NCBI RefSeq assembly: GCF_000422445.1
Contig: NZ_KE383838.1
Span: 292,184 to 356,183, forward strand
Length of the DNA stretch: 64,000 nucleotides
Source of the DNA: Paenibacillus assamensis DSM 18201
GTDB lineage: Bacteria; Bacillota; Bacilli; Paenibacillales; Paenibacillaceae
Direction of reading: 5' to 3'
Position numbers and translations under genes: made by a program. Shown here piece by piece: positions 1 to 5,876 of the stretch. The notes under the pieces were generated by a model, which had not been told where the DNA came from, searched no databases, and worked only from the letters and a program-made list of their open reading frames with translations. Position 1 is the stretch's first letter; each line of letters opens with the position of its first letter.

Positions 1-152
1 GTGCGTTAATTTACTCGGAATTCGCTTTAGAATAGTAATAATCGTATAAATATAAAGAATAACTAGCGAATACAAGCTCAAAAAATGGAAGAGTAATGGT
101 AAAAAAGAGGTGCGAATGCCCCAGGAAATTCATGTGCACTTCACATTCGCAC
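1..152 (-). promoter_or_regulatory. CRISPR leader of an array lying off the left edge
   Basis: A 44-bp inverted repeat at 109-152 (outer arms GTGCGAATG / CATTCGCAC, inner GTGCAC) recurs almost unchanged at 12638-12682 and 18831-18875. At 12638 it stands 124 bp from the leader-proximal repeat of an intact array, on the side from which that array is transcribed. By analogy the AT-rich DNA at 1-108 is the leader of another array, whose first repeat should lie roughly 15-50 bp beyond base 1. A GTGCG...CGCTTTA block at 1-29 also resembles 12563-12591. The inverted repeat ends on the last base of the cas2 stop codon, so the array follows cas2 directly in the same direction. Confidence 0.75.
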
Positions 153-442
153 TAGAAAATGAGCGGCTCTTCCATATCAATCGATTCTTTAACTCCAATA
201 TGCTCTACTTTATTTTTATAATTGTTTCCTAGTTGATAGAAACGAAGACTGTCTTCCTTAGGGTCAATCATTTCACTAAGCAGAATTTTTAAACTAGCAA
301 ATTGAGTAGCATCTACGTTGCACTCAAAAACAGAGTTTTGAACTCGCTGACCATAGTTCTGACACATTTTCGAGACCTTACGCAGCCTTCTTTGTCCTGC
401 ATGACTAGTGGTACTTACATCATACGTAATCAACACCAACAA
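152..442 (-). CDS. cas2: CRISPR-associated endoribonuclease/integration factor Cas2 (type I-C)
   Basis: Cas2 forms the spacer-integration complex with Cas1. The product has the family's N-terminal strand (LVLITYDVST, with the conserved Asp), followed by GQRRLRKV and YGQRVQNSVFEC, and is about 96 residues long, the usual size. I place the start at the TTG at 442, because AGGTGAT lies 6 bases upstream and the product then begins as typical I-C Cas2 proteins do. An in-frame ATG at 463 would add seven residues but has no ribosome site. It is the last gene of the cas5c-cas2 operon, 11 bp after the cas1 stop. Confidence 0.93.
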   Translation of the reverse strand: MLVLITYDVSTTSHAGQRRLRKVSKMCQNYGQRVQNSVFECNVDATQFASLKILLSEMIDPKEDSLRFYQLGNNYKNKVEHIGVKESIDMEEPLIF

Positions 443-453
443 TGTAATATCAC

Positions 454-1485
454 CTACTTCCATAGAAATGGAGGGTACTCATCCAAATCATTGCGCAAAT
501 GTCTTGCCAGTAGTAGAGCTTGCGCATGAGGAACCAATCCCCATGCTATTTTCTCTCCTAAATACGGGTGGGTTATTTTTTCTTGCTTTTTGCTTTGCCA
601 TGCATTGAGAAATGTTTTACGTGCCTCATCTGTCATTAGCACTGCGCCATTTTCTTTCTTGAAGAAATCTTCCTTCTTCACTATACGTTTATTAATTAGT
701 GAGAGGACAAATTTATCTGCATATATGCCACGCAATTCTTCCATCATATCCAACGCTAGCGAAGCTCGACCTGGTCGATCACGATGCAAAAAACCTACAT
801 AAGCATCCAAACCCACTGCTTCCAATGCAGCGGCCGTATCTTTTGCTAATAGTGTATACGCATATGAGAGCATTGCATTGACGTTGTCCAGCGGCGGCCT
901 CCGAGATCTCCCTCGAAAATAAAAATCTTCATTTTGCTGCAAAATCATCTGATCAAATACTTTATTGTAGCTTACAGCAGCTTGACCTTCCAATCCTCTT
1001 AAACGCTCTAGATCCTCACATATTCTTACATCCAAAATAATAGCAGAAAGATGCTGAGAGATTTCCTTGAACTGTGCAACATCGATTCGAAGTGGATTAT
1101 CTCTTGTCATTCTCTCTATCATCCATTTATGATTATAAATCTTCCCTACAATAAAATTACGTGCAATCTTAGCAGATAGGTCATCATTTTCAGAAAGAAG
1201 GTACTGCTTTTTGCGCAGTACCACATTTCCCTTGCTTTGCCCAATTACTCTAGCTAAAAATCTACCACTCATCGTCATGAAAGTGATCGATATATCTCGC
1301 TCGGCACAATAACCCATTAATCCAGGACTTGCCCCTGTGTAACCGAATGCAACGATTGATTCCAAATTATGCAGAGGATATCTAGCTACTTTTTCTTGCT
1401 CTTTCAATAATACGATATTATCGCCATCTAGGGATAAATACACATCTGGTTGAGTTACATACAACGTATTAAGAAGTCTCCTCAT
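454..1485 (-). CDS. cas1: CRISPR-associated endonuclease Cas1 (type I-C)
   Basis: Cas1 is the integrase of spacer acquisition. The 343-residue protein has the N-terminal beta domain (residues about 1-95) and an all-helical catalytic domain. The expected metal ligands are visible: Glu166 in RLRGLEGQAAVSYN, His234 in GFLHRDRPGR, and the acidic cluster around Asp246/Glu249 in LALDMMEE. Its ATG overlaps the cas4 stop in an ATGA junction, so it is translationally coupled. No damage is seen, and adaptation is likely to be functional together with cas2 and cas4. Confidence 0.97.
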   Translation of the reverse strand: MRRLLNTLYVTQPDVYLSLDGDNIVLLKEQEKVARYPLHNLESIVAFGYTGASPGLMGYCAERDISITFMTMSGRFLARVIGQSKGNVVLRKKQYLLSENDDLSAKIARNFIVGKIYNHKWMIERMTRDNPLRIDVAQFKEISQHLSAIILDVRICEDLERLRGLEGQAAVSYNKVFDQMILQQNEDFYFRGRSRRPPLDNVNAMLSYAYTLLAKDTAAALEAVGLDAYVGFLHRDRPGRASLALDMMEELRGIYADKFVLSLINKRIVKKEDFFKKENGAVLMTDEARKTFLNAWQSKKQEKITHPYLGEKIAWGLVPHAQALLLARHLRNDLDEYPPFLWK

Positions 1486-2153
1486 TCTCTAATTCTCCCT
1501 TCGATGTAACTTTTCACAGTCCTTTTGTTCATTAAGACTGGCAAACAAATTGATTGAAGGGAACAACTTTTGCAAAATGAGCCTGTCTTTACTGTTGGTG
1601 TATGCCTACGAACATAATACTCTTGCATTTCAGCCGCGACAGCCCTGACTTTCTGCTTGATGTCCTTCGTAAGCGGCACTTCAACTCTGTGTTTTATCTC
1701 CTGGTAATACATATAGCCGGTATCTATATCGCACATCAGCATTTCTTCCAGACATAGCGCTTGTGCGGCTAATTGTAGAATATCCGAGTCATTTTTCTTC
1801 GGCTTACCTCGTTTATACTCGACCGGATATGCGATATACTTCCCATCTCTTCCATGTATGTTAAAACCACGACTATCTTGAATAAATTCCACTACATCGC
1901 ATATTCCTGTAAATTTTAACTCATGAGATTTTACGGACATAGAACGAACGACAAGCTTTTCACCGCGTTTTTCTCTTGTGAACGGCTGGTCTGCATTTCG
2001 ATGTAGATATTGTCCTTCGATCGTTCGTACATTTTCTTCCCACTGCTGTTCAATATGGATAAGGGCCCATTGTCGCTTGCAGAATTGAAAGTGTTGAATG
2101 CCAGACAACATCAAATAATGATCTTCATCATTATTGACCATTGATTTCTTCAA
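1482..2153 (-). CDS. cas4: CRISPR-associated RecB-like exonuclease Cas4
   Basis: Cas4 trims pre-spacers and selects PAM-proximal ends during adaptation. The protein carries the RecB-type nuclease motifs (GICDVVEF with Asp86; PVEYKRGKPKK with Glu112 and Lys114) and the four iron-sulfur cysteines: Cys25 in FQFCKRQW and Cys194, Cys197 and Cys203 in FCKSCSLQSIC. It overlaps the 3' end of cas7 by 23 bp. The start is a TTG at 2153 with GAAGGA 7 bases upstream; an ATG four codons later (2141) is the alternative and changes nothing in the domain. Confidence 0.95.
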   Translation of the reverse strand: MKKSMVNNDEDHYLMLSGIQHFQFCKRQWALIHIEQQWEENVRTIEGQYLHRNADQPFTREKRGEKLVVRSMSVKSHELKFTGICDVVEFIQDSRGFNIHGRDGKYIAYPVEYKRGKPKKNDSDILQLAAQALCLEEMLMCDIDTGYMYYQEIKHRVEVPLTKDIKQKVRAVAAEMQEYYVRRHTPTVKTGSFCKSCSLQSICLPVLMNKRTVKSYIEGRIRE

Positions 2154-2991
2154 CCTTTAGTCCTTCTAGTTCAGTAAGAGTAATGCTATAGTCTTCGAAT
2201 TTTTTTGGCTCATCCGTATTCGCTTCTACCTTTAACGAGCGGTGTACTTTTGCAGAGGAATACTGTCCAAGCTTGGAAGTATGCTCCCACCAGTACAGTT
2301 TATGTACTTCCATACTGCCATCTGGACGAGCAGAAGAAGCATCATTTTCGAACAAAGTCACAAGTGACTGCTTGATCTTTTCTGCATCCTCGTTCGTAAA
2401 GCCTGTTTTTTCTGCCAACTGCGTATTAATACTTCCATAAAAAACATATAATCCATAGTCCACTCGATGCTTCATACCCATCGTATCTGAACCCTTCTCT
2501 TTCCCTGGCTCTGAATTGACACTCTTTGTAATTTGCATGCTCGTAATATCGATTGGCGCTACGCTTGTAGCTGTATGGATGGAAACGGGACCGCGCACAC
2601 CTACCGATACCCCTTTCTCCGAACCTCCCTTAAATGCAAACACTTGACCAAAGCTACGAACGTCAATCCATTGCTCACAAGCAACTCTAGCAATTTCATC
2701 GGATGAACTGTTTTTGGCTTTTAATAGTTTCGCTAATAACTCATTTGCTTCTGCACGTTCGCGCAAGCTCTTCAATTGATCAGTGGTTTTATCATTGGAT
2801 TGAACAAATATCGATTCACCGCTATCTTGAAGGCGATTTCTAATTTTACGCTTGATCGCTACATCAGATATTTCTCCATGGCCATCATAATTTTGGCGTG
2901 GTCGGTTTCCATTCAATGGGTCCCCGTTCGGATTAGCCTTCGTTACAGAAAATACAACAGCAAAGTCAATTTTATGATTTAGAATTGTCAT
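2131..2991 (-). CDS. cas7: Type I-C Cascade backbone protein Cas7 (Csd2)
   Basis: Cas7 polymerises along the crRNA and displaces every sixth base, which forms the backbone of the effector. The 286-residue protein shows the Csd2 signature near the N terminus (VFSVTKANPNGDPLNGNRPR) and the conserved KHRVDYGLYV and KLYWWEHTSKLGQ segments. GAGGAG lies 8 bases before the ATG. It follows cas8c after only two bases, within the cas5c-cas2 operon. Confidence 0.96.
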   Translation of the reverse strand: MTILNHKIDFAVVFSVTKANPNGDPLNGNRPRQNYDGHGEISDVAIKRKIRNRLQDSGESIFVQSNDKTTDQLKSLRERAEANELLAKLLKAKNSSSDEIARVACEQWIDVRSFGQVFAFKGGSEKGVSVGVRGPVSIHTATSVAPIDITSMQITKSVNSEPGKEKGSDTMGMKHRVDYGLYVFYGSINTQLAEKTGFTNEDAEKIKQSLVTLFENDASSARPDGSMEVHKLYWWEHTSKLGQYSSAKVHRSLKVEANTDEPKKFEDYSITLTELEGLKVEEINGQ

Positions 2992-2993
2992 GG

Positions 2994-3386
2994 TTAGATC
3001 TCCTCACTATTAGATAAATTGATAGTATTGTCTTCTTTGGCTTTCTTCTGATAGAGTTCATGTCTTTGGCTGTAAAATCCTAATAAATATTTTCCTGATA
3101 GTGGTTTATTGTTGAAATCTTCATATTTTAGCATAGAAGCAATCTCATCAATTAACCCTGAATAATAGTAGCCCTTAGCCCCTAAGCGTGCTTGATATGG
3201 TTGCAAGCTTGCTTGGATGGTCTTCCACGTTCTAGCAGGATGTTTAGCAAATGAGTTCATATAGCGAATCGCATTACTAGCACGATTTTCATCTGCACCT
3301 AACGCACGTCTTTCCAGCACATCAGCTACTGCCAGCAGACGTCCGAACAAATAGTCCCGGTTATCATTCCCCTTATCTAAAGCCAC
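2994..3386 (-). CDS. cas11c: Internal in-frame gene for the Cascade small subunit Cas11c
   Basis: In type I-C systems the small subunit is known to be made from an internal start inside cas8c. Here the sequence AGGAGGG sits 7 bases before an in-frame GTG at 3386, far better than chance for the interior of a gene. Translation from it gives 130 residues beginning VALDKGNDNRDYLFGRLLAV, a compact and mostly helical segment rich in Arg and Lys, of the size expected for Cas11. It shares its stop with cas8c. The position and ribosome site are seen in the sequence; the assignment as Cas11c is inferred from the family. Confidence 0.85.
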   Translation of the reverse strand: MALDKGNDNRDYLFGRLLAVADVLERRALGADENRASNAIRYMNSFAKHPARTWKTIQASLQPYQARLGAKGYYYSGLIDEIASMLKYEDFNNKPLSGKYLLGFYSQRHELYQKKAKEDNTINLSNSEEI

Positions 3387-4916
3387 CTCGTATCCCTCCT
3401 GCTTATCAATTAACGATTTATTTATTAGTGCGCATGTAATACTCAGTGTCTTCTCCCATTCCCACTTCTCCGTAGCAACAGGATTAGAAGCTCGATAGAA
3501 AGCACTTTTAATGATGTCCAATGGAATCGTTCGTTCATCCACTACGCATGGAAGCATCCGCTCCATTAAACCCTTTACAACCTTTTCATTTGCCTTCGGG
3601 CCATAAGCTGCATATGCAATATCCTTAGTTGTAGGGGCACCAATAAATTCGATATACTGACCATTCTGATCTTTACGATAACGGTGACGCCATACACAGG
3701 TTGAATGCCATTTTATAAGCTTATCAATATACAGTTCTTTGTTCATATTTCGGTAGTAAAGCACTGCCATACGTCCTGTTGTTGCTGAATCAAGTACGAG
3801 TATACTTACATCTGATTTATTTGGACTGGATAATGTATTACGGTAACCATCTAACGCCTTGGCCACTTCTCTCGCATACTCCGCATTGGTAAAAGACTTC
3901 CCATCTGAGGTCAGTTCAACGATATCTTCCATGGTGCAGGGATCATCAAGATCAAGAATTTCTACCTCTTTATCGTTGGCCCACACCAAAAACACCCGTT
4001 GGTCAATAAATTTGCCTTGACGATGGATAAGCCACTTTAACGCATTATGCGCCTTCTGCGATACATCATAACTAATACCTGCTACCTCATGACTGACATT
4101 GAACCTTCCTCTAAACGTAAATCCGCTTGTATCATTGGCTGAGATTAGCTTCGCCTTATCTGCTGCATTTCGTATTTTGTTTGCATGTTTATCTGTTCCT
4201 GGCAGCAGATCTCCCGTTACGTAACAAAGTTTCTCTTCTCCCAACTTGTTACTGTAGAACTGTACAAATGAAGCATACATTTCTTTATCATTCCATATAT
4301 CCACCCAATTTGTAGACGAATGGACATTAAAACGAATGAATGCGCTTTCTTGTTCGCCACTAACAATAGAAAAAATAGTAGGCTTGTCCTCATAAAGAGA
4401 ACTGTACTGTTTGTCCCATTTGCCTATCAGCTTGTTGTCTGCATCGAGAGCTAATAGTTTGCCATTCACTAAATCTTGAATCAGTTGTCGTTTATTCAAA
4501 TAAGCAAAAATGCTTTTCACTTTCGGATGTGCATAAGGAGAGTCGGCCCAATCTTGTAGTTGATTAATGTATGCAGTAAAAGGATCTTCTTCCTTCACTG
4601 CACCACCATAAGCGATATAATCGCCCGCTACATAGCTGATCTTGTCGTGAAGTGGGTACGGGGCAACTTTAGAACCTGCTCTGCTTGAAGAGTCTTCCGT
4701 GCATGGAATTAACGTACTAGCATCACTTTTGTCTGTAATAATGAAAGCAGAATGGTAATTTCCATCTTCCGTCACATTCACTTGAATATGCGCAGTCTGT
4801 GTCGTATGAGAGACAGGGAGCAAGGTGTATTCTTGATCGTTATGCTTTTTCTCAATTACGCCAACTCTGCGCATATTCGACTCGTAAGTCTGATATAGAT
4901 TCAATAGCCAACTCAT
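2994..4916 (-). CDS. cas8c: Type I-C Cascade large subunit Cas8c (Csd1)
   Basis: Cas8c recognises the PAM and helps to open the target DNA. The 640-residue product begins MSWLLNLYQTYESN, as Csd1 proteins do, and contains the family block YRYRKDQNGQ / FIGAPTTKDIAYAAYG in the middle. The ATG at 4916 is chosen because GAGAGGTGAGAG precedes it; a longer frame to 4973 runs into the end of cas5c. The last 130 codons appear to be translated separately as Cas11c (see that entry). It lies between cas5c (4 bp gap) and cas7. Confidence 0.95.
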   Translation of the reverse strand: MSWLLNLYQTYESNMRRVGVIEKKHNDQEYTLLPVSHTTQTAHIQVNVTEDGNYHSAFIITDKSDASTLIPCTEDSSSRAGSKVAPYPLHDKISYVAGDYIAYGGAVKEEDPFTAYINQLQDWADSPYAHPKVKSIFAYLNKRQLIQDLVNGKLLALDADNKLIGKWDKQYSSLYEDKPTIFSIVSGEQESAFIRFNVHSSTNWVDIWNDKEMYASFVQFYSNKLGEEKLCYVTGDLLPGTDKHANKIRNAADKAKLISANDTSGFTFRGRFNVSHEVAGISYDVSQKAHNALKWLIHRQGKFIDQRVFLVWANDKEVEILDLDDPCTMEDIVELTSDGKSFTNAEYAREVAKALDGYRNTLSSPNKSDVSILVLDSATTGRMAVLYYRNMNKELYIDKLIKWHSTCVWRHRYRKDQNGQYIEFIGAPTTKDIAYAAYGPKANEKVVKGLMERMLPCVVDERTIPLDIIKSAFYRASNPVATEKWEWEKTLSITCALINKSLIDKQEGYEVALDKGNDNRDYLFGRLLAVADVLERRALGADENRASNAIRYMNSFAKHPARTWKTIQASLQPYQARLGAKGYYYSGLIDEIASMLKYEDFNNKPLSGKYLLGFYSQRHELYQKKAKEDNTINLSNSEEI

Positions 4917-4920
4917 GCTC

Positions 4921-5631
4921 TCACCTCTCTTCCAGTTGTGCATACAGTTCATCAGCAGATTCAACATTTGCATCTGTAAATGACTTCGGCTCCATATCTT
5001 TTACTTTACGTACTAGGGTACATTCTTCTGGTTTATCAAATTTAATAATTCCGTTACTCATAACAGGATTCCAAAGTCGTGCCTCCATTTGATTCCGTCC
5101 TGTTTCATCTGGATAGTTAATCCCATGAACCATGGTTCCGAAATGGATATCACCATAGTCTTGATAGAAACTTTCACCTTCACCAAACACACACGGTTCA
5201 ACATAACCTTGGCATTCTCTAGAACCTAGAAAAATATCTCTTCTACCTCCAGCTTGGAGTGAACGCTTCAGTATATTATGATGCTTATTTTCGTTGCGGT
5301 CATACTCCAAATCTGGTCGATTTTCATTAAAAATAAAGTGGGCTCTGCACTGATAACGCACATCTCGCAAATATGTATAGTTTGCTAGTGTGTTTCCCCC
5401 ACCATAATCAATTGGTTTGATACCCTTAGACTCCATACGAATCGCATTCATGACTCTAACTTCGGTTACCACATATAACAACGTGGGCTTCCAGTAAATG
5501 CTCTCTACAATCCCTTTCAAAGCTTGATAGGTTGGAACTTGATAGGAGAGTTTCTCCCCACCTAACTTTGTAAGCGGATCGGTAAACAGTGCATATTTAC
5601 CGTAAACCTCGAACTCTATGCTATTTCTCAC
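4921..5631 (-). CDS. cas5c: Type I-C pre-crRNA endonuclease and Cascade subunit Cas5c (Cas5d)
   Basis: Cas5c cleaves CRISPR repeats, the job done by Cas6 elsewhere, and holds the 5' handle of the crRNA. The product (236 residues) starts [17 protein letters not shown], the typical N terminus, and contains the [19 protein letters not shown] and [21 protein letters not shown] segments that include the catalytic region and the basic glycine-rich loop. The GTG at 5631 is preferred over the ATG at 5739 since family members begin here and GAGGAAGAGAGG is upstream. It opens the operon and has a leader of about 75 bases behind the promoter at 5713-5740. Confidence 0.95.
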   Translation of the reverse strand: MRNSIEFEVYGKYALFTDPLTKLGGEKLSYQVPTYQALKGIVESIYWKPTLLYVVTEVRVMNAIRMESKGIKPIDYGGGNTLANYTYLRDVRYQCRAHFIFNENRPDLEYDRNENKHHNILKRSLQAGGRRDIFLGSRECQGYVEPCVFGEGESFYQDYGDIHFGTMVHGINYPDETGRNQMEARLWNPVMSNGIIKFDKPEECTLVRKVKDMEPKSFTDANVESADELYAQLEER

Positions 5632-5696
5632 GCCGCCGCCTCTCTTCCTCAATTTTCCTAATCCAATTATATACATGGAAAAGAATTGAATCAATA

Positions 5697-5722
5697 TATA
5701 TTCTAATAAAATATTGTATGAA
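5697..5722 (-). other. Protospacer-like target of the crRNA-like RNA in the cas5c promoter
   Basis: Read on the minus strand, a TTC trinucleotide (5722-5720, the known type I-C PAM) is followed from 5719 by ATACAATATTTTATTAGAAT. The pseudo-spacer of the RNA at 5798-5875 reads ATACAGTATTTGATTAGGAA. The first 19 positions agree except at 6, 12 and 18, exactly the bases that Cas7 flips out and does not pair; position 20 also differs, and homology fades after 21. The match starts at position 1 as defined independently by the repeat alignment. It overlaps the -10 region and probable start site of the cas operon, so binding without extended pairing should repress rather than cut. Repression is an inference. 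Confidence 0.88.
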
Positions 5723-5740
5723 CGTTTTATGTCGTTCAAA
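5713..5740 (-). promoter_or_regulatory. Probable promoter of the cas5c-cas2 operon
   Basis: A TACAAT -10 (5718-5713) and a weak TTTGAA -35 (5740-5735) with 16-bp spacing would start RNA near 5706, 75 bases ahead of cas5c. The interval also holds an inverted repeat, TGAACG (5719-5724) and CGTTCA (5733-5738), one arm of which contains the TTC PAM of the guide target. The promoter is back-to-back with that of the crRNA-like RNA, about 25 bp apart. The -35 is a poor match, so the exact element is uncertain. Confidence 0.6.
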
Positions 5741-5764
5741 TATAAAAAACACTACTTCAATCTG

Positions 5765-5792
5765 TTAACAATTGGATAACATATGCTATAAT
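5765..5792 (+). promoter_or_regulatory. Promoter of the crRNA-like RNA
   Basis: TTAACA (5765-5770), a 16-bp spacer and a perfect TATAAT (5787-5792) make a good housekeeping promoter on the plus strand in a region without any plus-strand gene. The predicted start, about 5799, falls at the first bases of the degenerate CRISPR repeat. The spacer contains ATTGGATA (5771-5778), which is also part of the right arm of the palindrome in front of the WYL regulator gene (9406-9413). Confidence 0.82.
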
Positions 5793-5797
5793 GAGTC

Positions 5798-5875
5798 GTC
5801 GCAATTAAAGCGTGGATTTAAAGATACAGTATTTGATTAGGAAACCTATCTTTGAACAAAGATAGGTTTTGCTCT
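5798..5875 (+). ncRNA. Cas-regulating crRNA-like RNA (CreR type), degenerate repeat plus pseudo-spacer
   Basis: The RNA starts with GTCGCAATTAAAGCG TGGATTTAAAG (5798-5823), a shortened repeat. The array repeat in crRNA sense begins GTCAC and ends GTGTGGATTGAAAC, so the 11-base handle differs at two positions only. The pseudo-spacer starts at 5824 and matches the cas5c promoter next to a TTC PAM (see 5697-5722). The RNA ends in a 13-bp hairpin (5842-5869) with a weak U tract. Crispr-repressing guides of this plan are known from other subtypes as creR or, with a toxin, creTA; I see no toxin gene here. Only a short 3-bp stem (CGC/GCG) remains in the repeat, so how Cas5c would process it is open, though the 5' end is nearly set by the promoter. 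Confidence 0.86.
5842..5869. terminator. Bidirectional terminator between cas3 and the crRNA-like RNA
   Basis: AAACCTATCTTTG (5842-5854) and CAAAGATAGGTTT (5857-5869) form a 13-bp perfect stem. It ends cas3 mRNA 7 bp after its stop on the minus strand, and the crRNA-like RNA on the plus strand (TTTT then GCTCTGTT). It separates cas3 from the cas5c operon as two transcription units. Confidence 0.75.
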
Positions 5876-5876
5876 G

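Noticed and set aside
5651-5663. Ten-base identity GATTAGGAAA between the guide RNA and the cas5c leader
   Set aside because: It does not align with spacer position 1 and has no PAM at the proper place; the match at 5697-5722 explains the guide better.
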